A stretch of 64,000 nucleotides of DNA from Epiperipatus broadwayi (lineage: Eukaryota; Onychophora; Udeonychophora; Euonychophora; Peripatidae), in the NCBI GenBank assembly GCA_028023455.1, contig JAQFVV010006353.1, positions 1,490,001 to 1,554,000 of the forward strand, in the 5' to 3' direction. Shown here piece after piece: positions 1 through 13,015 of this stretch. The position numbers were made by a program, and so were the translations under genes. Below the pieces are notes generated by a model that was not told the DNA's origin, ran no database searches, and saw only the letters and a program-made list of their open reading frames with translations. The first letter of the stretch is position 1. Every line of letters starts with the position of its first letter.

Positions 1-440
1 GATGGATGGATCAAATGAGATAGTGTGTAGGTGTGATGTGGAGAAGAGAGGTTAGAGATTGGAGAATTGGGGAGACTTTCATCCTGCAATGGATTGATGA
101 TGGTTGACAATGATGATGATGATGTATATCACATTTCTATGCATGGTGAGAACTAAACAGGGAAAAAATTTTTTTTCAATATAGTGCAATATAAAATATT
201 AATTCAAAGTAAAAAAAATTATCCATAGACTGCAAAAAAAATGAAATATAATTGCTTATGTATGTGTAGATGACAAATATATATAATACTGATCCATACA
301 AAACACATGTGAGATATTGTGTACAGTAAGAAATAAATTTGATCTTTTCATTATAATCATTATTTACAATATACATATATAATATTTATACTACAAGTGA
401 TAGAAAATATTATTTTCATCTAAAATTAGGAATTGACTAG

Positions 441-740
441 GTTCAGGAACACAAACAGACATTCTACAATACAAAACAAACCTTTATTCTACAGCTTTAT
501 AAATTATTCATATAAAAAGTATATTAAAAGTATTGTATAATTGCAAGTGATAAAAAACATTACCTCTGAAATATATTTACTGTTGGTTAGAATCTAAATA
601 AAAGAATTGCATATATATATGTACTGGAACGCAAACAGACTTTCTACAACACAGAATAAACCTTTATTCTACAGCATATAAATTATTTATATAAAAAGAA
701 ATATGAAAATTATTATATACTTACAGTTGGTGGAAATTAT
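441..740 (+). repeat. ~180-bp direct repeat, 2 copies
   Basis: GCAAACAGACTTTCTACAAC and CACAAACAGACATTCTACAA, both followed by AACCTTTATTCTACAGC and TATAAATTATT. Confidence 0.65.
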
Positions 741-1215
741 TATCCTTGTCATTTCATATAATTATGATTGCTTAAATTCTAAGTCCTCTTAACATTATAC
801 ATAGGTATCGGAATAATAAGGTTTTTTTACAGCAAAAAACAACAACAACAACAACAACATTGCCATTAATTCTTTTCCAAGAAGTTTAAAAAAATCAAAG
901 AATAAAAAAAAATAAAAAAACTCCATTTAGTAAAACATTCACAAAAAACTCTTAATTTTTAAGATACAGAAAGAAAAAAAACGCTGTTAAAAAGATAATG
1001 CAATGATAAAGAATATGGTGTATTTTATGTGTTTGTACTCCTTCCCCCTACCATGCAGTCTTGATTTAATCAATTATTGGTTAAAATTCTGATGAATGGG
1101 TTGCATTCGTGGGGTTCGGCCTGAAGTCAATAAACCTATTCAAGGAACAGTCAAGTCTGAAAAGCGTTTGTAATGCAATTCATAAAACAGATTCTCAAAG
1201 AATCGTTGAAATTAA

Positions 1216-1312
1216 TTTGCAAATAACGATCACTTTTTCTTATATCAATCTACTTATCAGATAAAAAAATAGATTGATATTGACATAAGAAAAGGTTGAC
1301 ATTATTTGTAAG
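1216..1312. repeat. Hairpin, dispersed repeat
   Basis: CTTATATCAATCTA is mirrored by TAGATTGATATTGACATAAG. The sequence following it (AAGTTTATTTAAATGA) recurs in related form at about 14790-14960, so it is part of a dispersed element. Confidence 0.5.
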
Positions 1313-2819
1313 TTTATTTAAATGATTTTTTGGGGATCTGGGTTAAGAATTCATCTTTGAAACATTTTTGGATTTTATTGTTCCTTGAATACAGTTAATT
1401 AAAAAACGTTTTGCAATCAGAAATTTGGAAATAATTAAATTAGTGATAAATATTTTTGCATACTGAATAAAATAAAAATAAAATTAACGCAAACAAAGTA
1501 TATGATTCTGTAGATTATATTTTGTTAAAAATGTCTGTGGAGCTCATTTAGATTTGCTTGTGAATTTTTTAATAGACAATATAATATAAACAAATATGGA
1601 AATATTTTCTATAAAACCATAATTGTTTTGTTGTAACATGATTTATAATTTTAAGGCATATTTGAAGTGGTGCAAGAATTTTATCAGAAAGATATGCACT
1701 ATCAGAAATGCTATTGTAAATATATGTAGTTCATCGCTTGAAATAATGACAACATAGGATCAGTATAGTAGCAGGGTGTTTATCACTTGTACAAAATTAA
1801 TGAAATTTTAGAAAATGTTAAGTGTCTCGAAATAATCTTCAATTTGAGAATTTGAATTGGATAGATATGCCATACTATACTGAATTACATTCAACAGAAC
1901 CCTGTGAGAAACTGTTCTGCAAATCAAGAATCTGAAAGCATATGAAGAGAGAAGTTAAAGAAAGATTGATATTGATCAAGAAATGATTCAGATATAAGTG
2001 TTAATTGTAACAGCGAATGAAATTCTTTGGTTTGGTATGCAGTAAAAATTGATGTTTGTGTTGTGGAGACATAGTGAGGAACAGAAGAAAAAATGTATAT
2101 GTAAGTTTGTTGATGACTTCCCCCTCATCAATAATAATAATAACTTTAATTTCACATTTAATATTAAATATTTCGAAAAATAAATGTTATTTTACATCTT
2201 CTTGTTTTGGAATAATAATAAACCAATCTATAAGTTGAAGAACCGTAAAAGGCATCCAAGATCTTAAATCATTGTTATATATTTCTTTTATCATTTAGTC
2301 ATTATTTATATCAGGTTTGTCATTTTAGTTATGATTCATATTTACTATTATTGAAAGATTAACAAAACATCGATCAAGTCAAATTCTCTAGATCCTGCTT
2401 TATATATAACATATTTTGCGATATACATTAAAATGGGTTCTTTACTAGCGAAAAATTTAGGGCCTTGCTAAAATGGGGTGGTGGTATTTAGTTTTGGGTT
2501 TAAATAATATTCTTGTTAATTCATTCTAGTTTTGAAATAACTAACGATCGCTATCGTTTAGGTTATTTGTCTTGTCTAGTTTATAAATTCTTATTATGTA
2601 TATATTCAGTTCTTATTCACATAAATTTTTTTAGGAATTACTGTTATCCATTCTATTAAAAATGTAGATTAGGAAGATTTAGATTATTATACAAATTAAA
2701 AAAAAAGAAATGTAGGTTGAATTACACCTAATTCCATACATCCAGTCATCAGCCAAAAGCCTTATTAACAAATTATCATGTGACTTTGCAGTCACTTTCC
2801 GTTCACCTCCTAACACCAA

Positions 2820-3172
2820 TAGACTCATCAATAATACCAAAGACAGGATTAAACCCGAACTGACACTTCACCTGCCCCCAAAGAAACTGTATGGCAACAT
2901 ATGGAGAAACTAAAACCAACATTGCAACCAGAATAGCTCAACATAGATACATTTACAACATGACCAAAACTAAGCTTGAAGGCAATTCAATTTTTGTTGA
3001 GCACGAGAGAGCGACTGGCCATGCCTTCCTACCCACCACAGCCAGTGTTATCTGCTCTGAAAGAAATGACATTAAACGCAGAGTCAAGGAGGCTTACTAC
3101 ATAGTGAGTGACCCTATCTCGAAAATGGTCTATGTAGCATCTTCACATAAATTTGCATTAACGCCATTATAG
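2820..3172 (+). pseudogene. Penelope-like retroelement fragment (GIY-YIG endonuclease region)
   Basis: An upstream frame reads TKDRIKPEL. A neighbouring frame gives CPQRNCMATY-GETKTNIATR and continues to IAQHR, EHERATGHAF and SERNDIKRRVKEAYYI. This is the layout of the C-terminal GIY-YIG endonuclease of Penelope-like elements: a Cys pair, then a Y-x-GET box, Arg and His, then a Glu-containing helix. A residue appears lost between TY and GET, and the frame changes just before it, so the copy is broken. No start, reverse transcriptase or terminal repeats were found around it. Confidence 0.65.
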
Positions 3173-3597
3173 TTCTCAAATAAATTCCAATAGCCATGAA
3201 TACGGGACTATGAAATATCCTGAAAGCGTGCTCAGGCAGCAATATTTAATTTTAAATAGCTTCATTATCTGTGCGCAAAGCATATATATATATTTATTGA
3301 TTTAAAAAAAGATGATAAAACAAAAATGTAAAAATCCTTTAGTTATTTGTCTTCAAAATGTCTTTAGTGGTTATTAAGTAAATGCAATTGAATTAATCCA
3401 TATGTGTATGTTTAATTTAAAACAGATATATTCATTTTCAATCGAAGTTTAAAGTTTATACCCAGGCTAGGGATAATCTTTAATTTAGTAAGTGATTAGT
3501 GATTATCATTATTGTATTTATCTAGAGTGGATTATGGTCAAAGTTGCGGATTGAATAAGTTTGACACTAATAATTCAAACTGCTCTTGTCTTTTAAA

Positions 3598-3700
3598 GTC
3601 GTTAATCTTCTGTTAAGATTTGTAGAGGTCCCTACTGTCGCATTTAGGCGCATAGTCTTAAGGTTATAGCCTTAATATATATTACTTAAAATATTATATT
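3598..3700 (+). repeat. Dispersed repeat D1
   Basis: TGTAGAGGTCCCTAC, TAAGGTTATAGCCTTAATA and TATTACTTAA recur in the array at 44083-44200 and 48487-48605. No coding content seen. Confidence 0.6.
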
Positions 3701-3795
3701 GTAAAAATATTTCAAATTAGTTCATTTTTTGAATTTTAAATCTTTTTTACTACTTGAGAAGTTTTTTTTTCTTAATAAAAATAAGAATAAATTCT

Positions 3796-3809
3796 GGGGG
3801 GGGGGGGGG
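3796..3809. repeat. Poly-G run (14 G)
   Basis: Uninterrupted G tract. Others of 10-11 G lie at 19387-19397, about 31602-31610, 43939-43948 and about 48347-48355. Confidence 0.8.
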
Positions 3810-3813
3810 TAAG

Positions 3814-4290
3814 AGTTATAGAAACTGCGAAAGATTTAGCAGAAAAGTATGAAAAACGGACTATATTCAGTTCAAAGACTAAGATTTTTAAGTCTGTGCT
3901 TTCTCCTCTCCAGATGATATGAAAATCTATTGCGGTAAATCTGAAAACTTTATTTTTATCTCGGAAGGAATTGCGAAAAGTGATTTATGATGTTTTTCAG
4001 ACTGCTTTGCTTACAAAGTCAAGAATATCAAAGACCCCTCTCACTCTTCACTTTACTCTAGATCCGTCTGTTGTTAATTTGAATAATCAGCGGACGTCAG
4101 ATGATAGTGTTATAAAATCCCATTTCCCACTGAGGTCTGGCTTTTACCTTCATTAGTGAAGACTAAAATTTAAAGTTGAAGAAATTTATGCATCTTTCTA
4201 TGATATTGTTGTTGGTATTATTTATCCTAGCCAAAGGATAGAAAGAGCTTATAGTTACTACAGAATTGAAGTCTATAAAGTATATAGAAA
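3814..4290 (+). pseudogene. Unidentified degenerate coding-like stretch
   Basis: Frames read VIETAKDLAEKYEKRTIFSS, then after one stop KELRKVIYDVFQTALLTKSR and LHFTLDPSVVNLNNQ, then in another frame KVEEIYASFYDIVVGIIYPS. Composition looks protein-like, but I recognise no family. It could be a decayed transposase or a processed pseudogene. Confidence 0.35.
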
Positions 4291-5611
4291 CTGATCCACT
4301 GTCAGATCTTCCTAACTATACAAGTGAATGATCATAGGTTTAAAAGCTTAGGATTTCCAAAAAATATAAGTTAATACTTGATTAGTGCAAAGAAATAAAT
4401 GGCGATTGCTAGAGTCGGGAGATCCAGCTTTGATTCCTAGTCTTCACTGTGAAGGCAAGATCCATAAATTGATTAAACAGAAATGATAATTTTGCAACGT
4501 TATATCACCTAGGGTCCATTAATTATTCAATCTTGCAATAAATGGCACTAGAGTAAAGTGAACGTAATTGTTTATGAAAAAAAAATATTTTTCTCAAGTA
4601 TCTGACTAATGATTCTTCAGTTGACTATTTAAATGATAATTTTGCAGGACGATTTGATTGCAAAATGCTGTATTATTTAACCGTTATGAGATTCGACAAT
4701 CATTAAATTCAGATATATAAAGGCAGTTAAAAATTATAACACCAGGCCAGTTAATGCCATGAAAACTGGAAATTATATTAAACTGTCAACGTATTGAAGA
4801 AAAAGGACAAGTTTCAGCTCTTTGGGTAGCACCATCTTTGGGAGAACATTGCTGCTGAGCTTATTGATGATGCATTTAACATTTTATGAGAAATACGTCT
4901 TAATTTTGATAATATAGAAGGGAAGCAGTGTATTTATATTTTCAGAAAACTACATATTATCATTTATGACAAACTACAGTTTATAGACTATTAGAATTAT
5001 AACTCATCGATTGGAAAAGACCTTATAATAATGGTTGCTAATAAAAGAATTTTTTATGATAATGCATAACAAACAAACTTTTATACATAAGAAGATTCAA
5101 GGGAAGTTTTTTATAATAACATAATTCATTTTAGGAATCGAAAAAAATTGGGTAGGCTGTAATCACAAGGTGACGATCTTTAACAGATATTTTGTATTTG
5201 ACTTTATCAGTATCATCATTCTTTAAAATTTCATTTGCATGAAAAAATTTATTAGGTTAATTCTTTATAGAATGTTAGTGGAAACGTTTACGCCATTTAT
5301 TATATTAATGAATAGAAATTTATAAAATTATTGCTAGTGATATTTAAAGGCTTGGCTTAAGTGAGGAAGGGAATTTCTATAAGTGATTACAATTTAGAAA
5401 TTGGCTTTTATATGTATATCATCCAATGCCTTATTTCTCCTTGAGCTCAGTAGAGGGTGGTTCATTGTTTGTATTTATACATTTATAGTATTTATATTTA
5501 TTTCTCGTGTCTTTTTTATTCCAAAGTATTTTTTTTAGATGTTTCATATTTGAATGGAGTTATCCCCTCTAATGACTTTCAACTTGTTTTCTTTCAAGTC
5601 TTGGTTTAGAT

Positions 5612-5821
5612 AAACCTGACCATGTGCGATTTGTCTACATGCAGAGATTTGATAATATTTGGATCTTAACCACTAAAATATTTTCACTAATTAATAGGCA
5701 GAACAATATGTCTTCTGTAATAGTAGATGATGTCATTTCATTAAAACCTCATTCTCCAAAGGGAATTGTAGCTATTGCTAAAACAGAAGCCTGGGCGGTA
5801 ACCATTCAAAATAGTAAATAA
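5612..5821 (+). pseudogene. Unidentified short open frame
   Basis: The frame reads DHVRFVYMQRFDNIWILTTK and ends KTEAWAVTIQNSK. It looks more protein-like than chance AT-rich frames here, but no domain is recognised. Confidence 0.25.
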
Positions 5822-7059
5822 AATCAAGTCATATCCCACGTGACTTAACTTTATAAGCTTGTAATTATAAACAAAATAATGAGCGTGCTAGTAGCTTTAA
5901 TAAGCTTTATCGATAAATACCACGAGTATCATCAGATAAGTGCAGGCCTTGGGTTTGTATTTTAGATCTAGTGTCTGAAATATCCTAGCACCTCACTGAG
6001 GAGAGCCAATAGCTCAAAACTGGTTTGAGGTTGGAGATAATTTTTAGATAGAGATTTTAAATGATTTCTCTTGTGACCTTTATCTATAAAGCTTGTTAGA
6101 ACTATTAGCATACTCATTATTTTATTTAACCATTCAAAAGTTTTTGCATTTCCTATATGTTATATCTGAGATCTTTTTTTAAAAATAAGGAATGAAGTTA
6201 ACAATAAACGGATGGAACATATGATTTGCATATCTGAGAAGAATTAAGCTTATAATATCACAAGTAGTTGAGTCGATGTCTCAATTGCTTTGCAATTGGA
6301 ACTTGGTAAAACACCATTTCACCATTATTCTTATAACTTCTGTAAATGTAAAAGAAAAGCCATTTTGGGAAAGCTAAGTCAGCAACTGAAATGCATCCTC
6401 TGCTTATTTATGTGCTGAATTATAACTCATTTAAGTCGTTAATCAATGTAACTAAGCTAGATAAATAACTAGAAAACATTTTGTATGATATCACAACTGA
6501 AAATTTTGAAAGGATTAATCATAACTCTCCACTGCCCTCCAGTAAAGAAAGTTAATTGTAACGTTATCGGTATATATCCGCTTAACATTGGTCAGGAATA
6601 TATTAATAAAATTATTTCCAGTACTTTCTGTAATATATTCATTTTTTGCATGATGTTTCAGTTAGTGGTCTTATTCAGAGCTATGCCTTACTATCAAAAG
6701 ATATTACTTAAAAAAATTTTTTTGATTACTATTATTGGAAGTTATCCCCCTCCCAATATTATTTACTGCCTTTAAAGTTAACGATTTTTATTTAGATTGT
6801 ATTTTAAATAAGTCAAAATGATATAATCATGATGTTAATGCAAAAAATAATATAATGAGTATTTTCCATGGAAGTTGGTTTCTCCAGAGGAATCTTGCTT
6901 GATCTTTTCTCTTGTAGCTGATGTAACGTAACACTCTTAATTTCTGCCCAATTATTTTTGGTTTCTTTTTTTCTTTGTACCAATACCAAAGATTAATATT
7001 TGGTAAACTCTTTCTAAATCATGCTATTCAAGGGATACCTAAAACTAACAAATGACTTT

Positions 7060-7180
7060 CCCACCAACTTCATTTTGGCTAGGACAAGACTCTTAACCTT
7101 GATGTCATATGTTCACTATGTGGTAGCCATGAAGAAACTGGATTGTTTCTTATCTCATTGCTCCAGATAAACATATAGAA
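7060..7180 (+). pseudogene. Possible LINE C-terminal zinc-knuckle remnant
   Basis: The frame reads LTLDVICSLCGSHEETGLFL, resembling the C-x2-C-x(6)-E-x-H-type knuckle after reverse transcriptase in many LINEs. Short and isolated. Confidence 0.35.
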
Positions 7181-7929
7181 ACATTATAACTAATATAATT
7201 AATGAACTATCAATAGTCTAGAAAAAGGGCTTTTTATACATATTAGTCACCCATTCATCATCTTCACCTTGTGGTTTCTAAAGTGCCATTTTATTTTCAA
7301 TTCCAACATAAGCTAAATACAGTAACTATTTTTTAAAAGCTTTTATTTAACTTACAAAGTCTGCTTGATTGTTTTGGATACATTTTGTAATCATGAATTG
7401 ACATACTTATATAAAATGGATTTACTTCAAATTTTGGACATATATTAGAAATCGATGACAATGCAGTATGGCAATGAAATATTTCAGGTCGTTCGCTCAT
7501 TCGTTAGCTGTAGCGATTTAGTGAACTGAATTTCAGATGTTAATATCAGTTCAGTAAATTTTCAATGATATGCACGAGATGTTGGTATATTTAAAAAAAT
7601 AAAACCTAAAATTAAAAAATGTTTACAATAAATTCAAATAGAAATAAAAATAAATTTTAATTTTTTTTGATCATAAAAGTTACTTTTTTAAAATGCCATT
7701 TTCATAAACAAAATAGTATTGGAATTAATTTTTAATGCGCAATTTTCTTTCAGATATTACACGGATTAGAGATATCGGCTTTATTTTTCATTTTAATTGA
7801 AACTGTTATGTAAAAGATTCCGATACTGTAAAGTTAAAAATAATACACACATAAAATATTTTATAATAAAACCTCTCCTATTGTGCAAATATTAAAAGTT
7901 AAAAATATCTTCAGAAATATTTTATAATA

Positions 7930-8180
7930 AATGCTTTTATTTACTGTATACTAAAAAGCCGATAACAATTAGTTTTTTCAGCCACAAATTGGGTTTTTTA
8001 TATTTAACTTGAAATAAAAGCATGGAGTTTCCAAAATTCAATTAACTCAATAATTAATTTTTACAACTAGTTATTGAATTAATTAATGGATATCTCACAC
8101 TTTTATTTCAAGTTAAATATAAAAACCCCAGTTGTAGTTGAAGAAAATAATTATACACCATAAATAAAAGCAGTTTTTAG
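7930..8180. mobile_element. Hairpin element (MITE-like)
   Basis: Arms: TATATTTAACTTGAAATAAA on the left and TTTATTTCAAGTTAAATATA on the right, plus outer TGCTTTTATTTA and TAAATAAAAGCA. The loop near 8060 is itself partly palindromic. Confidence 0.6.
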
Positions 8181-8297
8181 AAAATATTCTTTGTGTTTAT
8201 TAATAAAATTACAAAAATTAAAGCCAGAGATGAAACCCTATCTCCATCTGATATTTATTTAGCTTTTGGAAGCCTTTTTTTCATTATCTGAATTTAT

Positions 8298-8491
8298 AAT
8301 AAATCGAGATACTGCCAAATCTCTAGCGCTCGTTACAATATATAACTGACAGCCAATCAGATGCCAAGGATAGCTGTCTAAAATGACATCCAAATCTAAA
8401 CACACAACAAAGACAGCTATCCTTGGCATTTGATTGGCTGTCAGTTATGTATTGTAACGAGTGCTAGAGATTTGGCAGTATCTCGATTTAT
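8298..8491. mobile_element. Near-perfect hairpin element, ~194 bp
   Basis: The left arm runs from AATAAATCGAGATACTGCC to AAGGATAGCTGTCT; the right arm is its near-perfect inverse (8411-8491). The loop is about 31 bp. High arm identity implies recent origin or conversion. Confidence 0.7.
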
Positions 8492-8664
8492 TTCAATTTT
8501 CAACTATCGGCGCTTCGCAAATTAAAATATTATTTATCTGAAATTACGTGAACGTTGTCTAAATAATCATCTAACCACATATATTCCATGTTCATAACAT
8601 CCACATCATGTAATTATATAAATATGAAAATTAATTATTAAATACTGCCTAATGCTATGCTAGC

Positions 8665-9146
8665 AATTAAAAATAAAATAGAAATCCATATAACACTACA
8701 ATAATAGCCAAAATAACAAAATTTTACTAAAATTCTTGCACTATAATGGTTTCATCTATTACCAAATATACCTTCAAGTGAAATTCAACTAAACATACAA
8801 CATATATATATGTACACATGCACACACACAAAATACTCTTCCCATCATTCACTTCCATAGTGAAGAAAAGTGAATTGAAAAGAAGAGTAAAAGAAACTAA
8901 TGATAAAATTTTTTGAAAATCTGAGGCCATCAATATCATGAAGAGATCCTTTGATGTTAAAGGAAGTTGGTTGTTGAAGTGAATGGTGGGAAGGGCCATT
9001 TTGTTTTGTATATATATGTTGTTGAATTTCACTTGAGAAGGTCTATTTATTAATAGGTGAAACCATGGTTGTGTAAGAATTTTAGTAAAATTTTGTTGTT
9101 ATGGCTAGTATTGAAGTGTTATATGAATTTCTATTTTATTTTAAAT
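8665..9146. mobile_element. Long hairpin element, ~480 bp
   Basis: Arms include AAAATTTTACTAAAATTCTT and its inverse AAGAATTTTAGTAAAATTTT, and CAAGTGAAATTCAAC with its inverse. The open frame on the minus strand at 8727-9032 runs across it and is not a gene. Confidence 0.65.
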
Positions 9147-9365
9147 TTGAAAATGTATACAAGCATATAATATGTTAGACTTATTTTGCTTAATTGAGAC
9201 CTTGAAACAATGCAATATTTACAATCTTTTTACCAGTATATCTTTTTATTTCTTTATTTAAATATTAAAAATTGATTATCATAAATCCAAAAAGAATATA
9301 GTTAGCTCTATTCACTGATTGACTAAGATGTAAACATCCTGAGTATAAAGGAATTGTTGTTAAAA

Positions 9366-9452
9366 TAGGCAAAACTCGCTATATATATTGCCACACACAG
9401 TAGGCTAGATAATCAATGGATGCCAGAAGGCTTGTTCATAAAGGAATTGCTT
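9366..9452 (+). mobile_element. F1 foldback fragment
   Basis: It contains AGGCAAAACTCGCTATATAT, AATCAATGGATGCCAGAAGG and CTTGTTCATAAA, matching one arm of the element at 9944-10496. Confidence 0.6.
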
Positions 9453-9943
9453 AGATTATTCATTTACAGTAGTTGGAGACCCATAAGCCAAGTCAAATGC
9501 CATATTTTTCTCAGTAATTTTATACATTTTTCCCGATGTCATTGGTGACTTGTGGGATCAGAATTAAATTGTTTAAAATATTTACTTTTTTTTATAAAAC
9601 TATTGAAATCAACTGTCTTGTGCTAAATATCAATATTAATGCTTTTCTCACATTACAGCGACATTTACTCATTCATGCCGAAAAGATAAAACTTTGTTTT
9701 GATAAAATATTCATGAAATATTTATTTCTTTTCATCGTGCTATGTCTATTAATGCTTGTATAATATATCAGAAAAATAAAAAATCACAACTCTAACTCTG
9801 GATGATGTTAATATGAAAATAATGTTTTTAATAAATGTCCAGTTTTTCTATACGATTGTGATACATCTTACACTTTTTGGTAGCAGAAATGTGCTTCTCA
9901 GATTACTAAAAAACTTAGCAATAAATTCACTATTCAATATGTT

Positions 9944-10496
9944 GTTAAAAACAGGCAAAACTTACTATATATATTGCCACATACAGCAAGCTAAAGCAAT
10001 CAATGGATGCTAGAAGGCTTGTGGATAAAATCCCCATCTAGTGCCTACTCATCCAATATCCCCTGACTAGTTTCTGGCTTATGGCATTCATCAATGAGGA
10101 GCTTCGGATCTGAGAGCACTGCACCTAAATCTTAGGATCTAATGCAACCCTCGAGCAACCACCTTTTATCTCCATTTAGCTACAAAACTATGAGTCTTAA
10201 ACTGAAAACACCTTAATGTTTTCAATCCAAGCCCATTAGCTTATATAGTCATATGGGTCTGAACCCAGTTCAGTACCCATACATTTTGGTGTCTTTGGTT
10301 CTTTAATAACTATAACCACCACTATCCTATTAGGCAGGATGAGTAGGCACTAGATCGGGATTTTATGCACAAGCCTTCTGGCATCCATTGACTACTCTAG
10401 CTTGCTGTATGTGGCAATATATATAGTGAGTTTTGCCTGTTTTTAACAGTTATACACAAGCATAAGAGGTGGTGGCCATGTGATGTTTATTGGCTT
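9944..10496 (-). mobile_element. Foldback element family F1
   Basis: A long inverted-repeat element. The left arm starts ACAGGCAAAACT, and the right arm ends AGTTTTGCCTGT followed by an asymmetric leader whose reverse strand reads CATCACATGGCCACC. Arms share AATCAATGGATGC, AGAAGGCTTGTG and GATGAGTAGGCACTAG. No long open frame; non-autonomous. Confidence 0.7.
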
Positions 10497-12024
10497 ATTC
10501 AGTTTGTGTTATTTTTTATTTCAGATTAACATTAATGTTGAAAATATTGTTTCAAAACTGATTTATTTCCGAAAAACTGTAGAGAAGGGAATATTCTGCT
10601 ATAAAAATAGATGTGGTTCTAAGATTTTGCATGAGAGTTTTTTACGTTTTTTTAAAACCAAGGATTATAAGTGATAATTGATAGAGACAAGAATTAATTT
10701 ATGTCAGTATGTTACTGACTATTGATAATTTTTCATTAGTAAAAAGAAAACAAAAAAAAAATATTGCAAATTCTATCAAATCTTTATTAGTGATTCTATA
10801 TTAATATGTTATAAAAGGTAATGATACACTAGATCAGCTTCAGTACGAGTCCAATCTCTGTTCTTTACTTGTATTGAAAACATCAGGTTACAATTATATT
10901 TTTTGTTTGTATACAGTCACGGCATCGATATCCATCTGACCAATTCTAATTAACTATTATCTTTAATCGTTTTCCAGTATTAGGCACCAACATACTTATT
11001 TACTGACAAATAATTAGATGGCTTGCTGGGTTGTGACCTAAAAAATTTCTTAAAGTTTATCCATCCTGAATTTGAATCCTTGGCTGTATCCATGGTAAGG
11101 TAGCAAGTCCTGCGTATATTTTGTCCCAAAGATTAAACTGCCTTCTCAAACTGATGAATCGACAAAAAAGTTTCAACGTGTGCTTGAGGTGGAAAGTTAA
11201 ATGCTTTTTGTTACTACTGCTATTACTATCAACTATCGATTCCGCTAGTATGAAGATAACTATAGTGTTTTCTTTTTTAGTAGCTGCAGTTTGTGGAACA
11301 GTACCTCCATTTGTTCGCTTGAAGAAATAAGCCTTCAGTCCATGTGATAAAGCATCGAGGGTTTAATTATTATACAACTGACAACTTTTAAAATTTTATT
11401 TACTATTTGTGACAGGCTTAACTTCTATTCACCAACATAATAATCTTTAAGTTTCAATCTCCAATTACCTGCCAATGAAATCTAAAATTTTTATATATAG
11501 TTTGTAATCTTGAATAACATTTAATCTGAAACTATTTTCTGTCAATAGTTCTTTTAACAATTGTCTATATGTGTGTGTGTGTGATTGAATTTATTAAATG
11601 TATTATATATGTTATGAGCAATAACATCACATGATCTCTGAATGCTTTTTATGGAACAGTTGTTTTTATCACTCTCTAGAGACATTACTGTAAGTTTGAG
11701 TATTCAGTAGACACGGATAGTATAGAGCCACAAAGTCTCCATCTCCAGACATCACTTTCTAGCATTTTTCTTTATCATTGAAGAGTAAGATTTTATAGTA
11801 CTAAGCCATCTGATACCCATCGATTATTTAAGCTTACAGTAGATAAGGTCTTAAAATTATTATCGATGAAGCAAAAAAATTTAATCATCAATAATGGTTT
11901 ATTATCATTTCCATATATCCAGTTGAAATATTTTATTTTGTGACGTAGTATTATATAGACATTGTAATGGAACTCTTTGCATTGGAGATATAGACTTTTT
12001 TTTTTTTTTTAAATTATTTTGCAG
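10497..12024. other. Non-coding stretch before first GLG1 exon
   Basis: Contains a (GT)n tract at about 11570-11582 and a possible degenerate tRNA-like SINE near 10990-11110. No exon is supported. Confidence 0.45.
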
Positions 12025-12113
12025 ATTTCGTTAAAAGACTATCGGTTTAATTTTAAATTTAAGGAAGCCTGCAAAGAAGACGTAATCAAATCTTGCTCTA
12101 AAATTAAAACAAA
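12025..12113 (+). CDS. GLG1: GLG1 internal exon (1st of 5 in window)
   Basis: The exon reads ISLKDYRFNFKFKEACKED and continues VIKSCSKIKTK. It matches the segment of vertebrate GLG1 that I remember as KDFRFSYKFKMACKEDV, including the C-x7-C spacing of a cysteine-rich GLG1 repeat. GLG1 is a type I membrane protein of the Golgi that binds FGFs and was also described as E-selectin ligand 1; its lumenal part is a chain of about 60-residue cysteine-rich repeats. A long pyrimidine tract and GCAG precede the exon and GTAAGT follows. The exon is 89 nt, enters in phase 0 and leaves two bases (AA) that complete a Lys codon with the next exon. No upstream GLG1 exon was found in 1-12024. Confidence 0.9.
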
Positions 12114-12750
12114 GTAAGTCTTCAATATTTTTTCATTTTATTGTTATCATGTTTTAGTCAACAATTGGCAAAGGTAATTCAGTATATGAGACATTTTTAT
12201 TAGTTTATATATTTAGTCATCATATACTAATAATTTTATTGCCTTGAATTTTTTTAGTGTCTCATTTCTGTTTATCTTATTGTTTATTTGAAATCTGTTT
12301 AATAGCATTGTCTGCATTTAAATCCTTTTGAAAGTCATTTGTTTTGCTGCACTTTTATGGTAAATATTTTGAAACTGAACAGATATTTTTATATTTTAAG
12401 TACATGGTAGCCGCCCTACAAAAATAGTAGAATAAAAAAGCTGAGGTCATTTGCAACACACCTTTCTTAGAAAGTTACTCTTTTTTTCTTAAGTTCTAAG
12501 AATGTATGTAATCTTCAATATTCATTTTTTACCTTTTTTTTTATTCGTCAATAATTTCGGTTGAAGCCTGTGAAAAGTCATTTGTTTTCTCTAACAATTT
12601 TTTCCTAAGTAGGATTTAAAAATTCAGCGCATGTTCTTTTTCCACACTGTTTGGCTTTTTAAGATTCCTTTGAGTCTTTCTTAGTAATCTTTGATTATGT
12701 CAATTTTCACCAGAATTTATATATTATGTAATATTAATACTGGCAATATT

Positions 12751-13015
12751 CTTTATTATTTTTTACAGTGCTTTTTTACTATTCATTATTGATAGTTTCG
12801 ATTGTCCCTGCAATTTTTTTCAGAACTTCTACTTATATTTTCAAATCTGAGATTTGGAAATATAAGTAGGAGTTCTGAAGAAGATTGCTGGGGCAATCGA
12901 AACTGTCAATAGGAGATTTTAAAAAAGCATTGTTAAAGTAATAAAGAATTTGGAAATATATATAGAAGTTCTGAAGAAGATTGCTGGGGTAATTGAAACT
13001 GTCAATAGTGGATTA
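12751..13015. repeat. Hairpin plus direct duplicate
   Basis: Arms 12751-12847 and 12853-12946 (TCTACTTATATTT, GATAGTTTCGATTG and inverses). A second direct copy of the right arm follows at 12947-13015. Confidence 0.65.

Larger units (their letters stand above)
1..2750. other. AT-rich non-coding, probable GLG1 upstream intron
   Basis: Apart from a (GAT)n tract near 106-126, (CAA)n near 838-858 and the repeats listed, I see nothing. The short open frames have no protein-like features. Confidence 0.5.

Noticed and set aside
4390-4480. tRNA-like SINE
   Set aside because: GCTTTGATTCC resembles a B box, but no A box or second copy was found.
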